DNA from: Cyanophora paradoxa
Taxonomy: Eukaryota > Glaucocystophyceae > Cyanophorales > Cyanophoraceae
DNA length: 35,967 nt
Direction of reading: 5' to 3'
Assembly (NCBI GenBank): GCA_004431415.1
Contig: QPMI01000476.1
Span: 1-35,967 of the forward strand
Shown piece after piece: positions 20,447 to 31,906 of this stretch; positions within the stretch are counted from its first letter, which is position 1, and each line of letters starts with the position of its first letter. The notes below the pieces were generated by a model that searched no databases, was not told where the DNA came from, and worked only from the letters and a program-made list of their open reading frames with translations. The position numbers and the translations under genes are program-made.

Positions 20447-20692
20447 TTATAGACCTGGGGGTCCATTGCTACTATCAGTAGGCAAATAATATTTAATCGG
20501 TCTCCCTCTGGGTCTCTGCTCCTCTTTTTGGGCTTTTCTGCGATAATAGGATGCCAGGGCTTGCTGCTTTTTATACTCTCTATATGCTGGGTCCTCTCTA
20601 TATCGTTTCTGCATTGCCAGAATGTGTCTTATAGACCCCTCAGTAACAGGTTCATCACTGGTAAACTCGATTAAACTAATAGTGTCCTCCAT
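20447..20692 (-). CDS. Small basic protein with AT-hook-like motif
   Basis: 81 residues. An acidic start (MEDTISLIEF) is followed by a Tyr/Arg/Lys-rich middle (KRYREDPAYREYKKQ) and RPRGRPIKYY, which has the GRP core of an AT-hook. Possibly binds DNA in the virion or during packaging. The last gene of the minus-strand structural run; it overlaps the preceding gene by 17 bases in another frame. Confidence 0.5.
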   Translation of the reverse strand: MEDTISLIEFTSDEPVTEGSIRHILAMQKRYREDPAYREYKKQQALASYYRRKAQKEEQRPRGRPIKYYLPTDSSNGPPGL

Positions 20693-20948
20693 TTATATTC
20701 CCAGAGAAAACGTTTTCTGCTGGCAGAGAACTTCTCCTTGGATACTCCTGTTGCTCATATGTATACTCTGTGGGGTCTGCTGGCATTGACTCCACAGAAA
20801 CTGTTGATCTCCTTCTCTCTCTTGCCTCAGATACATTATCCTCAGTATCTGACATCTCAAACTCTATTGTTGTGTCACAGCATCCACTGTGGCAATTGCT
20901 TACCACATGCAGACTGAGCATCTCAATAAACTTTCGTATTATATCCAT
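20676..20948 (-). CDS. Small hypothetical protein
   Basis: 90 residues, intact. The N-terminal part is hydrophobic with Cys/His (HVVSNCHSGCCDT), and the C-terminal part is acidic/Arg/Ser-rich and probably disordered. No domain recognised. It lies between the coiled-coil protein and the AT-hook-like protein in the minus-strand morphogenesis run. Confidence 0.45.
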   Translation of the reverse strand: MDIIRKFIEMLSLHVVSNCHSGCCDTTIEFEMSDTEDNVSEARERRRSTVSVESMPADPTEYTYEQQEYPRRSSLPAENVFSGNINGGHY

Positions 20949-20970
20949 GTCTCTAATAAAACAGAGAAAA

Positions 20971-21705
20971 TTAAAGCCAAACTCGTCTTTTATATACTGT
21001 GGGAGCTACTCCCTTTTCTACTTCAGTTTTAGTGGCACCAGGTTCAATGGTTCCCTTTTGGGTCTTTGTTTTCATTTCATCTACTGCTTGCTCATCGATT
21101 TGGTTCTCTTTCTTAGCAATAAACTGTTTATCTGGGACACCAGTAATGCCCATTTTATAAACTTCCTTTCGAAGCATCTCCTTTAGCTTGGCTCTCTCTT
21201 TCTTCTCAGTAACATACTGCTCCAAAGCACTGGATTTGGCTTCCAGATCTTTGAGTTTAGCAGTCATCTCATCCCATTGAGCCTTGGGAATTCGATGAAT
21301 ATTTTGAGTGGGAGCAGTCTTATATGTGACTTCACCAGCCATGGACTGGATTACCTTGTCTGATTCCTTACTAAGACCTTCACCTTTGCGAGCCAGTGAT
21401 AGATCTTGCAAGCCTAAACCTTTATCATCAGCAGCACCAATAATTCGCCTGGCACCCTCAGCAACAGCCCTCATTTTCGAAGCTTCTGGTGAGATGTTGA
21501 GTTGATCACTGGTTGAAGCCTGTGGGGCTTTATCATCGACTGATTCCTCATAGGCAGCATTAAGAGGGTCCTCTTCTTGCTGTGAGGGCTTCACCTCATT
21601 CATACCATTGAATTTCATTGGTTCAGTATTAATGGATCCATTGTTTCCACCACCTGAATAGCCAACAGCCCCAGCTGGGATCCCTATCTTTCGTTTGGGA
21701 GGCAT
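20971..21705 (-). CDS. Coiled-coil protein of the morphogenesis cluster
   Basis: 244 residues, intact, starting MPPKRKIGIPAGAVGYSGGG. Residues about 145-195 (TAKLKDLEAKSSALEQYVTEKKERAKLKEML) form a clear coiled coil. The N-terminal half is low-complexity and polar, and the C-terminus is basic (VYKRRVWL). No enzyme motif is visible. Its place directly after the packaging ATPase suggests a minor virion, core or scaffold protein, but that is inference from position only. Confidence 0.6.
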   Translation of the reverse strand: MPPKRKIGIPAGAVGYSGGGNNGSINTEPMKFNGMNEVKPSQQEEDPLNAAYEESVDDKAPQASTSDQLNISPEASKMRAVAEGARRIIGAADDKGLGLQDLSLARKGEGLSKESDKVIQSMAGEVTYKTAPTQNIHRIPKAQWDEMTAKLKDLEAKSSALEQYVTEKKERAKLKEMLRKEVYKMGITGVPDKQFIAKKENQIDEQAVDEMKTKTQKGTIEPGATKTEVEKGVAPTVYKRRVWL

Positions 21706-21733
21706 TGTATCTTTATTAGAATGAGAGATAATT

Positions 21734-22515
21734 TTATAAACCGCGTTTATATCGCATCAATTTATTGCTATGGACTTGGCTTTTCACTTCTTTAGGGGCT
21801 TCCTCTTTCTCTGGAGGTTTCAGTTCATCTTCTTTCTTTTTTGGCTTTCTGTGGAAGCGAGGAAATGGGAAATCTTTCACAAGCTCAGCTTTATCTACAT
21901 AGTATTTAACTGAGTAGTTTGCAGAGGACCAAATAATATACTGATAGGAGTGAACATACTCTTCAAACATCTTGTAAAAATCCTCTTTATTTCGCATTAT
22001 ATTGTATTCTTCCTCTATGGCTTCAAGTTCTTTGCGATTTGCAGCACTTAGAAACATTGCATAGTCCGAATTAACTCGAATAGTCGAAGAGACTTTCCTT
22101 AGCTTTTGTGTGATGCAGATAATGGATATTTTCGAATGGCGACCTCTGGAATACAGAGAGCCAATAATTTTATCACGAGTTAGGTCTACAATCTCATTAT
22201 CTATAAGATCATCTAAAACTACACATAACTGGTTAACAGGTTGACCTTTTTCTATTTTCTCTTGCCTTTCATCTAGCAATTTAGCAATGTAAGGGCATCC
22301 CATTTTCCCAGTTGCAATGTTGCAACTTTATCCCAGAAATGATTGAAGCTGGTTCCACTCACAACTAATACAACATCAATCTTTTTGGCATCATGCAACT
22401 GCTTCAACCAATACTTCACAGCTTCTGATTTACCAGTTGCTGATTTTCCTATTGCCAGTACACGAAATGGTGGCTCTATCATTTCACCAGCCACAAATTC
22501 ATCCAAATCAGTCAT
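21734..22515 (-). CDS. FtsK/HerA-type genome packaging ATPase (one frameshift)
   Basis: About 260 residues in two overlapping frames (22515-22273 and 22303-21734). Walker A is AIGKSATGKSEA (about 22450) and Walker B is LCVVLDDLI. The following SRGRHSKISIICITQKL region fits the A32-like/FtsK-HerA family, with Gln in the sensor segment. The break near 22294-22300 lies at an AAA run and fits one missing base. A Lys/Glu-rich tail ends the protein. It would pump DNA into the capsid. It sits directly downstream of the capsid gene, as in most Polinton-like viruses. Confidence 0.88.
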
Positions 22516-22580
22516 TGTTGTATATCTTTCTTAATAAAGACATATAAAAATAATGCAGGGAGACTGAATATCGTCACAAT

Positions 22581-23950
22581 CTACAAATTTATACGACGAA
22601 GCCCATCTTTGTCCAAAATTATATAGGAATGCATGAGAGCGCGAACATTAACATCGATTACCTTATCTGAAGGCATGTACAGGGTGAGGAATGAAGAGGA
22701 GGAATTTGTTAAATCAACATAACCAGACTGGGCAATATTTCGAATTGCCTTCTCTCCATCAATGCAGAAACTTAAACCTGAAAGGACATAGCGATCAGCA
22801 ACCTTATCCATGTTAGAGCATTTGAAGGCATCAGCAATTAGCTCAGCACCTTTGAGTAGGGAAATTGGCTCAGTGGCATAAAGTCGCTGTCCATTAATTT
22901 CAACAGTGAAAGTAATATCTTTGGAGTTGGCATAGGTCTTAAGAACACTGTGGGAGCCAGTGGATTTATCAACAGTTGCATTATCACGAACTGAAACAAG
23001 CAGAGCATAAACAAGACCTGAGATTTGAGAGAGGTTAATTCGATTGGGTTGGGCATTGCCCTTGGCAGGGAAAGCACTAGCATCTACAAATCCAATATCA
23101 AGGGAGGGAATAGCCATGCCAGTAGTCTTTACTTTTTCAATTACAGTAGCGAAAAGCTCATCAGAAACATTAATAGCATGCATGTAAAGGCGAGGAGAAG
23201 TAATAGAAATGACAGGGGTTGTTGCACCAAGAGTAAAGTCTGTGATGTTTTGACCAACATTTGCCAGAACAGTTTCAGCAGGGGCAGTTCCAAGACCGTC
23301 ATCTTTTGAATAATCTACATCAGCTGCTGCAACAGTAAGACCACGACCACCATAGGAAGTTTCAACATAACCCTTTCCAGCATCCTTAAACCAAACAGTA
23401 ACAACCATTTCACCAGATAAAGCACCAAGGGGAAGGTAGTGATTTAGCCAAGGCACAGGAATTTCAACGAAAAATGAGCCACCAAGGCGGTTGGTTCCAT
23501 GAGCAGGAATGCCATGAACCATGCCCATTGATCGCTTCTTTTTAGCTAGTTGATCCTCCGAATAATAGACCAGGGGAAATGAGCAAGGAAATCAGATGGA
23601 ATATGGTAGGTGTAAGATCCATAGGTAATTTCAAGTCGCTGAACTAAAGCACCAACTGGGCGAGTGTATCCATTGCGAACTAGGTCAGTATCACCAGCAA
23701 AAGTGATGGCTGGAAGGTCGAAAGCAAGTTCGAGTTTTCCACAGAAATTGTAGCGAGGTAGCTTGAAGGAAATGCGATTTCCAACATTATTCTCAAAAGT
23801 ATTGCTGGGATTCACAACAACTAGAACTGGCTTAGACTTGGATTCGAGACCAAGCATAAGGGAGTTATCCAGGAAAAAGGCTTTCGCCTCCTCTGGGGTT
23901 GTTAGGGCTTCTTTCAGCGAAAGTCTTTGAAGAGTGGAAGTGATATCCAT
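22581..23950 (-). CDS. Major capsid protein, double jelly-roll type (one frameshift)
   Basis: About 457 residues: frame 1 (to 23546) and frame 2 (23528-22581). I chose the ATG at 23950 (MDITSTLQRLSLKEAL) over 23992 because a TATAATAAAAGAG stretch lies between them. Typical features are NRISFKLPRYNFCGKLEL early and, after the break near 23556, VEIPVPWLNHYLPLGALSGEMVVTVWF, a strand pattern seen at the middle of double-jelly-roll capsid proteins, then a second beta-rich half ending in LMHSYIILDKDGLRRINL. The break fits one missing base. Order penton - capsid - ATPase on one strand supports the call. The family assignment is by pattern, not by structure or search. Confidence 0.8.
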
Positions 23951-24003
23951 TATATTCTCTTTTATTATACTGCAACATAAAAAATCTACCAATGATCCTT
24001 AAT

Positions 24004-25012
24004 TTATGCGAAGCTTGTAATAACTGGATAGGAAGGGTGAAGCTGCGACATTCTCATCTTAAAGTATTCATAAACTGGGTCTCCTGCTGGCTCATCACCA
24101 TAGCGAATTTCAAAGGTCAGATGAACAGGTTGACCCTCAAAATCAATTGGTTCATTTACAGCATTAACAATATCAACCGAGAAAGTGGATAATCCAACCT
24201 TTTGTTATAGTATTTATAAAGTGGATGAGCCTCTGTTGAATTGTAAACAACATGCTCACCATAATCTTTGTCAGGAACCACTATTTTATGAAAGTAACCA
24301 GTCAGAAGACCATCCCCACATTGAACCAGATCACCCAGCTCCTTTACTCTCACAAACAAAACACTGTCCCTGGTCTTCTCAGGCTCAAAAGAAGATATAA
24401 TGCCATTCACTCGACCATCAGTAAAGATTCCATCAGTGAGAGCATCATAAACTTGGGATTTGATTGGGGAATTCCCATATCTTCCAGGATCAAGACCAAG
24501 CAGTCTAGCTGAACTCAATAGCTTTTGGATTGTTTGTTGGCTTGGGTTTACAGCAAGTGAGAAAGCCAGGTAAAAAGGCACTGCCGAGTGGAATATAATT
24601 CGTTTCAGTGACTCATCCCATTTGCAGCGAATGGATGGTTGGGAGTTCTGCCAATGAATTTTGAGTTGATTACATTCACCAGCTGTTGGTGGCTTTGGAT
24701 GGGGGTCTCGCGATTTACCATGAATTGTTTCCATTGTTCAAAATCAGCAGCTGGGCGAGTTGTTGGAATTCCTGAGCTTCCAGCTCCTGGAGTTTGTTCC
24801 GAATAATAAATACTAAATGTGTTATCAACTGTGACATCTCCTGCTTTGGTTTCACCACTCACCATAGGGATGCTGTTATAAAATTCGGCTGAGACCAGTC
24901 TCACAGCCCTCACATTCTCATAACTACTGGGGAGTCGAGCCACAAAGCTTGATGTGGGACCATCACCAGAGATTGTATTAAATGAGCTAACCTCGATGTA
25001 ATCCACAGGCAT
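24004..25012 (-). CDS. Penton-like minor capsid protein 1 (two frameshifts)
   Basis: About 335 residues over three frames, starting MPVDYIEVSS at 25012 and ending at the TAA 24004-24006. The N-terminal pattern, VARLPSSYENVRAVRLVSAEFYNSIPMV, is typical of the jelly-roll minor capsid (penton) proteins of Polinton-like viruses, in which a polypeptide 'xxPxxY.NV..V.L.SAE.PNS' opens the fold. The C-terminal part ends with EIRYGDEP and an aromatic-rich tail. Breaks near 24620 and 24182-24185 each fit one missing base. First gene of the minus-strand capsid run. Confidence 0.7.
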
Positions 25013-25041
25013 TCTTCTTTTATCTATATTTATATATTAAA
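25013..25041. promoter_or_regulatory. 29-bp shared promoter between the two penton-like genes
   Basis: Only 29 bases separate the start codons of the divergent genes. The sequence is almost all A/T (TTTTATCTATATTTATATATTAAA) and can offer a TATA-type box in both directions. Other late genes have similar A/T blocks directly before the ATG. Confidence 0.6.
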
Positions 25042-25969
25042 ATGAACCGGCTCGTTAATATTGATAGCAGGGATAGAAGCCAAGGACAAAATGAAAACTC
25101 TTACAGGGTCACCCTCACAACTCCAGTAGAGAGACCAAGGGAATGCAGGGTTCTATATGCAGAGATTCCAAACAGCATCTATAACAGTGTGGGAACTGAT
25201 CATCTAACAGTTCAGTTTAATTACCAAGATGGTTCATATAACCAAGTGATCACACAACAAGTGTATCCCCTTCCCAGTGGCTACATCAATCAGGGTCATT
25301 TTGGGGTAACACACCCTTATAATTATGGGCTGAACTATTCAAGCTTCCAAACCATTGCAGGCAAAACAGTAGCTTTTGAGTTCAAGATATTCTATAACCA
25401 ACTACCTATAAAGTGGAGTTTTACAGTAACCATGAGTTTCGTTTTATTGCAAGCAACCAGAGAATAGGGAAGCTTTTGGGTGTGAGTTCTACTGAATACA
25501 CCAATGGGTATTATAGCACTCCTCCTGTTGGTGGATCACCCTATCGACCTGAGAACCTGTTAAAGTATGATGGCAAACCTATTACACCTGATCACCCAGC
25601 ATGGGGAACCACCTTTCAGGACCCAGACTCTCATCTAAGCCCTTGCAATATTATTTTGACAGCAGAAGATGTCTGATATGAATGCTGAGCAGTATCTATA
25701 CATGCACATTAAAGAGCTTGCCCCTTTGCCAGCAGACACAATATAATTCCGAAATCGCAACCACATAACCAGGGGCAATCCTTAGATTGCAATTGAGTAA
25801 GGATATAGGTGGCTATGTTTACCATAGTGGTGAACATGCAGAATTCATTCAGATAAATGACAGAAACCTGGTGATAAGGGAACTCACAGTTGAGTTTAAA
25901 GATTACTTTGGTGAACTGATTGATATGAATGGAATCGATAATTCTTTTCAGTTGGAGTTTATCGAATAA
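25042..25969 (+). CDS. Penton-like minor capsid protein 2 (several frameshifts)
   Basis: About 310 residues. The first ORF starts MNRLVNIDSRDRSQG, followed by YRVTLTTPVERPRECRVLYAEIPNSIYNSV, which parallels the opening of the penton-like protein encoded on the other strand. Later frames continue 25413-25676 (EFRFIASNQRIGKLLGVSS) and, after about 25669, YLYMHIKEL and an end at 25967-25969 (LTVEFKDYFGELID..G.DNSFQLEFIE) typical of a jelly-roll C-terminus. Breaks near 25410, 25738 and 25771-25775 each fit one missing base. The step near 25670 is less clear, so the last third (from ATG 25669) could be a separate gene. Ends tail to tail with, and overlaps by 11 bases, the lipase gene. Confidence 0.65.
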
Positions 25970-27514
25970 AGGCACCTGTAAAGTCAACTCTCATTGTGGG
26001 AGCATTCACATACACAAGGGGATAAATGCGAATATATTTAATTCTGAGAGAAAAACCTATGTAAAAAGCATCCTTGATGCTGAGAGGAAATCCACTCAAT
26101 AGAGCCACATCACCTGAGTTGTGAGCATTGTTAATGTTCTCACAGACATATATTTTGTTTTGCCCATCTGATCGAATAAAAGACCAGTTGATCCCATCAG
26201 TGGATGTTGCCACATTGAAAGTCTTAATAAAAGCATTGGTGTCCCCTGATCCATAGGCAATCACAGAAGAGAGTTCAAAAGTATATGGAAAAGCAACTTG
26301 AAGGTATTCAGTGGGGGTTTCCCATATCTGCTCAGGAGCATAGGCTCCAGCTTCCCAGCCAAATGCTGAAGGTCTAGCCATGAAAGGCTCTTTACCAGTC
26401 ACAGAGGATGAGGCAGTGAAGGCATCATCTGCAAGCTGATACCAATTAGCATCCAAAGGTGGTGATGTAGTGAGAGTGGATGAGATGTAAGCCTTTGTAG
26501 GGTTCTTTAATTCATAGTTTGCTACTAGAATGCTGCAAAGCTTATTAATCATATCATTGTTTGCTGCTATGTATGTTTCTGTGAAAGAAAGCATATCTGG
26601 GATTTTAGAAGTGTCATCCAGGGAGCTTACTATGTGATTCGGAAGAGGTACTGATAACCTATAGTATCTCCCATAATCCTGATCATAGTTGTAGGGTAAC
26701 AACTCCTCCATCTTATCAAGGGCAGAAAGCTCACTTGCAGCCATGAGCATGTTAATCAATGGGCTTCCATCTGTTGAGGCAATCCATGAGAGAATGCCCC
26801 AGCTGTTGACAGTCTCATAAGCATAACCCACATAATCAGACTCTAAATGTGGGTCCACCTCTCCACAAGAGATACTTATTACTATAATGTCATCATCATC
26901 ACTGTAAATCTTCTTTGCATGGCTGTAACCACACACACTGGGATTATTGTTTCCCGAAATGGCACCATCAATGAGACAGACATATACTCCCCGATTGAAA
27001 TCAACAATGCTTACAGGTGAAAAGTATGTAGGAGCAGCAGAAGTAGCCCTAGCAGCAATCTTACAGGGCATAAAGTTGTAATTGTTATCATTTGTGATAA
27101 ATATTGGTTTCATATTCTGAGTATCAAAAGATGTAATCACAATGTCCTTTAGGGAATCCTGTATTAGTGATTCCCCAGTAACTGAATTGATTGCAGTCTC
27201 CAAGGGTCCCACATCATACTTTGTGTTAAATAGGGCATTTTCAATGATATTTCGAGGATTTGCGAAAATCAAAGGCAGTTGAGTTAGGTAAATATTGTGT
27301 AAATCGTTTGCTGTCAGTTTAGGTTCACCTGGTCTATCAGGATGCCTTATATTCAAACCTATTGCAATGATCCCACCAGTGGAAGTTCCACTCACAAGAT
27401 CCACAAGATCGATTATTCTCCTGCCAGTTCGATTTTCGATTTCTTTTAGCAGCCTGGTTATGATAATGCCCTTGCACCCCCGCCAGAAAGACTTAAAACG
27501 ACCTTGAGAGGCAT
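25959..27514 (-). CDS. Patatin-like phospholipase fused to an F5/8C (discoidin) domain (one frameshift)
   Basis: About 518 residues. I take the ATG at 27512-27514, which adds the patatin oxyanion-hole motif (SLSGGGA, then KG in the next frame) to the long ORF starting at 27404. The nucleophile elbow is SGTSTGG (Ser 8 of that ORF), and the catalytic Asp is in LIDGAISG (Asp 146), so the Ser-Asp dyad is complete. Residues about 315-480 form a second domain: YLQVAFPYTFELSSVIAYG, FNVATSTDGINWSFI, and IKYIRIYPLVYVNAPTMRV, the pattern of discoidin/F5/8C carbohydrate- or membrane-binding domains. The break near 27468-27475 fits one missing base. No signal peptide is obvious. Likely a virion or lysis lipase targeted to a surface ligand. 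Confidence 0.82.
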
Positions 27515-27557
27515 CTTTTACTTATCAGGAATTTTATAAATCCATATAGTAAAAGCC
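27515..27557. promoter_or_regulatory. 43-bp shared promoter between lipase and fibre genes
   Basis: Separates divergent start codons at 27514 and 27558. Contains ATTTTATAAAT and CCATATAGTAAAA, TATA-like in both directions. Confidence 0.5.
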
Positions 27558-30500
27558 ATGAGCTTCAATTACCCACCAAATCTAGAAACCATTCAAGATG
27601 ATAATGCAAGCAGCACCAAGCATGTGAACTTTGATAATATTAAAGTAAAGGGTTCAGTTTCAATTGACCACAGCTCTGATAATTCATCAAAGACTCAATC
27701 AAGGGAGCATGCTTTATCTGTGAATCAAACCGATCCAGATAAAGAGGATGTCAGTGTAGCCTTTAGTTTGGGTAATGTGAAAGCAAACCAAGTGGCAGAG
27801 ATCAAAGCAACAAGAAGGAGACCTAGGAAACTAAAAACCAGTGGCACTCACCCAGATATACCTTCCAGGTTCGATAGTGGTCGATTGATTTTCAATGTTC
27901 AAGATGAGCAGGGCAAACAGAACACAGCTTTGCGAATTTACAATGAGGGCAGCACTGCAAAAGCTGAGGTCCCCAAGTATTGCAAGTGGGTCCCATTGCC
28001 AACACAAATCAGGTCTCCTACACAAATGATGTATACCCCAAGGATATTACATATGACTTTGCGAGGAATGAGCCTTTTGGGTTTTTACTCCAAAAGATGT
28101 CCATCAAAAAAGCCATCAATTACAATCAACAGTAGCCCCAGTCAACCAGTAGCAATCCATTTACATCCTGATTTAGTCGAAATGGATAGGCACCTTTTGC
28201 CTTTGTATAGCAATGTGAAAGACCTTGGAATTAGAACCAGGCAATGGCGAAATATCCATGGCAGCAATGTGTATGCAAATGGGGAGAAACTTGTGAGTGA
28301 GAAAACTCTAAGGGAAATAATTGAGCATTATGGTCCCAATGGACCAACAGTTCCATTCCCTATTCCATTTCCAAATGGACCTCCCGATTTAACACCAAAG
28401 AAACAGCCTGGAAGAGAATACACAGCAACTGAAGATGTAGCCTTTGGGCAGCATATTGTTAGTTGGGAGCAAGTTCGCAATAAACCTATAATTGAACCCA
28501 GAAAGCAAATAGATGAGCAGTATTTACCTCCTGAAGTCGATATATTAGAGCTTGATGAATATCAATTCGTTCCAGATGAGGAAGAGTATTTACCAGATGG
28601 TTTCGACCCACAAGAATATGAGTATGATCAGTTTGACCCCAATGAGGAGGAGATACTCCCAGATGGTTTTGACCCACAAGAATATGAGTATGAACAGAAC
28701 TATGAACCTGATGAGGAGTATTTACCAGATGGTCATGATCCACCAGCTGTTGACTATGAGCAACCTTATGAACCCCATGAGGAATTGTTACCAGATGGAT
28801 TTCGACCTGAGATCTGGAGTTCTTCCCTGATTATGAACAAATTAATAATAAACCTGCAAAGTATCCCCAGAGGATCACAATCATGATTGGGATGAATCTT
28901 AGGCAAACCTCAAAAGTATCCACCAGAGATCACAGGCATGATTGGGGAGAAATTGATGGGATACCTACTGAGTTCCCACCAAGCAAACATGAACATACTT
29001 GGGATGAGATCAATGACCAACCAGAATTCGCAAAGGTAGAGCCTCTTGATAACTTGGGGGTTTCTCTTTATCAGACTTGTAATGTCCCAGAAAGAATCTT
29101 TTTGAATGAACACTATGTACATGTGAATGGGACACTTGCAAATTCAGCTATGAGAGGACCACTTCATATTAGGACATTACCAGGCTCTTTTGAAACCCCA
29201 CCACCACCAGGAGCAACCATACCAAATATCTTTGTGTCAAGCTACATGGAGGCTGACATTCCCACAGATACATTCAGAGTCCCAACAGACCCAGCAACCT
29301 ACCAAAATTACAACTCTGCTATACAGGTTCATGTAGCAGATGTAAGCAGCTTAGATGGCTCAAGACCAATGATAGTTTTCAGTCGAGATAAGTATTCCTA
29401 CATTCCCATAGTGGGAACTGCAAATGATAATTATGGAAGGGCAGAGCTTGCATGGATTAAAACAGATTATGGTGGGGTTCTGGAAGCCAATCAAAGAATG
29501 GCTGCAAAAAACATACACAATGAGAGCATTTCGAGAGTAGTCACAGAGGATTACCTTCAAGCCCAAAACTACATAGATGAAACAGAGCTAATGTAATCAT
29601 TGCAGGTATAGGTGTAACAGGCAATTACCTCCCTCTCACAGGTGGAATAATTGATGGAACAGTAACAGCATGTAACTTCTTTGTCCATACTGAAAGCAAT
29701 CAAACCTTTCCTGTGGTTCATCCAGGAGGTGAGTATGAGATACCTGATGATCCAGCTATTATGCCCATTAAGATTGATCTCCCTTCTGATTATGTTGGAA
29801 GGGGTGAACTGAAAACGATCTCTTTCACAGGAGATTATAATGATCTCCTCAATAAACCCACCCCATCCAATTTACACCCTGTTGCATACTCAGGTAGTTT
29901 CCTTGATCTGAATAATAGATCACACACCCACACAAAGGCAGAAATTATAGATTTTGCACACACTCACACCAAATCCCAGATAACAGATTTTGCTCACTTC
30001 CACACCAGAGCAGATATTACGAATTTCGCTCACACTCATGTTAAATCTGAGATCTTAGATCTCGGAAATGTTGCATATGTTGTCACACCATACCAAGGCA
30101 GAGATTACAGATCTTGGAAATGTTGCATATGTAGGTCACACCCACACTAAGGCAGAGATTACAGATTTTGCACATACTCATGATGGAATACAGATATTTA
30201 TAACAAACCAGCGATTTTCTCGGCAACTACAATGATCTGACAAATAAACCCACCCTTGATCCCTTTACAGCAAATAATATCACTGCAAATGCAAACCTTC
30301 TCATTGGATCAGGTTACTTTCTCGATTATGACCCATATATATGCTGATCCTCCTGTTATTGAATTTCCACAATTCAACCCTTTCTACTAACTCTATATCT
30401 TACTATCAGGATAAAACCCTACTTGTTCGTGGAAATGCATATGCAAGAGAAATGTGGGTCATGGATCCTCGGACAATTCAAAGGTTACTAAGCTGCTCCT

Positions 30501-30805
30501 CAATACATGCTTGATAACCTGATTAGAAAGGGAGACATGAAATGACATTGCAAATCCTCAAATTGGGGCAGTTCAGCAAGGCAAAACCATACCATTACAT
30601 TAATTGGAGTCCTGCCTTTGCATCTGCTCCATCTGTTGTTGTAACATTGCAGGGACTACCTGCAACAAATGTGGAAATCGATTATAAAATAGGAATATCA
30701 AGCAACTCAACAACTCTACCAAATCAATCTTGTTATTGGCAGCAGATGGGTAACCATTCAACCACAGTGGCTTCAAATTGCATTCATTGGATAGCAACAG
30801 CATAA
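27558..30805 (+). CDS. Phage-tail-fibre-like protein (many frameshifts)
   Basis: Probably one long fibre protein of about 1,080 residues. The first 442 residues are in one frame: a Ser/Asn-rich start, RQWRNIHGSNVYANG (tail-fibre-like), a collagen-like Gly/Pro patch (HYGPNGPTVPFPIPFPNGPP) and about four acidic repeats around LPDGFDPQEYEYEQ (28570-28800). The next frames hold HDW.EI..P repeats (28880-29010), then a globular part, YLPLTGGIIDGTV (29620-29665), a run of HTHTKAEI.DFA repeats (29930-30175), and near 30600-30805 an H-type-lectin-like end (FASAPSVVVTL, HWIA). These repeats are standard in bacteriophage tail fibres. It probably forms a trimeric spike for host attachment. Two or more genes remain possible. 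Confidence 0.7.
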
Positions 30806-30830
30806 TTAAGATTCTCACACTATTACAAAG

Positions 30831-31885
30831 ATGACCTCTCTATTAGAAATCCCAAATTATGAACTTGCAGCCAAATCACTCCATAGCACCTCTCATGGAG
30901 TAGTTGATTCAACACCTGGGTATATTTGCACTGAAACTTCAAGTAATACCTCTTTCACAGAGAATAATATACTCAGAGTCAAAGAGATTAGATGTGATCG
31001 AAATGGAGGCAAGATTAGAACCACAGGCATTATAATCTCGAATAAAAATCAAGTCCAATCAGGTCAGGTAGTCCCGGATTCAGCAATATATGATAATGTG
31101 GTGGAGTCACCACAGCACAGATAGTGACTTTTGGAACACAAGCAATAATTCCGCTCTTGTAGTCAAGAGTGGAGGAGCCTACATTGGAGATGGAGCAAAT
31201 GTAGCAGGAACTGTCACAGCAAATCAACTATCTGTGAGTGGGACAAGTAGTTTTGGTGGGTATATGAATCTCAATGTGGGCTTTCAGGGAATATTCAGTA
31301 TGGAACACTCACGCTTTCCACAAGAATAAACACACCTGAGATTGACAACATGAGTGACACAGTCATGAATTACAAGAGGAATGGGACACCATCTTTTCTC
31401 TCAAAAACAACTCAAATAGATAACACAACTGTTCAACATCTGACACTTCCGACAAGCAAATATCTCAAATTAAGTAGCCATCCTCGTTTCTTTGCAACAA
31501 AACAGCAACCAAATGGGTCAATAACTGCAACAATTTCCTCAATAAATATATATCCAACAACAGGAGTCATAGTGAACCAGGAAATCATTTCGATCCTGCG
31601 ACAGGCTTTTTACTGCCCTGTTACAGGAAACTATCTTGTCACATTTAGTGGATCCTGTTATTGACTGGAAGAACAACTAATATTGTTACATTTTTACAGA
31701 AAAACGGAAGCTCATCTGGAATTGAAGTTATACTAATTATGCATCTGCATATGCAAACAATGGGTTCGAAATTATTGTAGACCTTCAAGCCAATGATTCC
31801 ATCAGATATCATATAATAGCAGTGGTGGAGGTTCTATATATTATAATATCAGATGTTCTTTGGATGTATGCTTGTCCATTCATAA
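30831..31885 (+). CDS. Trunk-and-head attachment protein 1, C1q-like head (several frameshifts)
   Basis: Starts MTSLLEIPNYELAAKSL at 30831. The trunk has the family signature ENNILRVKEIRCDRNGGKIR, then SNKNQVQSGQ and, in the next frame, VVKSGGAYIGDGANVAGTV. The head (about 31480-31885) looks like a C1q/TNF-type jelly roll: an N-terminal RFFATKQQPNGS, then FYCPVTGNYLVTFSGSCY (usual form FTAPVTGNY..), and an end with YYNIRCSF followed by a short tail and TAA at 31883-31885. C1q-like heads occur at the tips of some phage and giant-virus fibres. The frame is broken at least four times. First of four related genes in a row. Confidence 0.65.
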
Positions 31886-31906
31886 TATTGTCTACAAATA
31901 TAAAGA

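Noticed and set aside
29360-29566. Minus-strand ORF within the fibre region
   Set aside because: Antisense shadow of the fibre-like frame 28883-29596.
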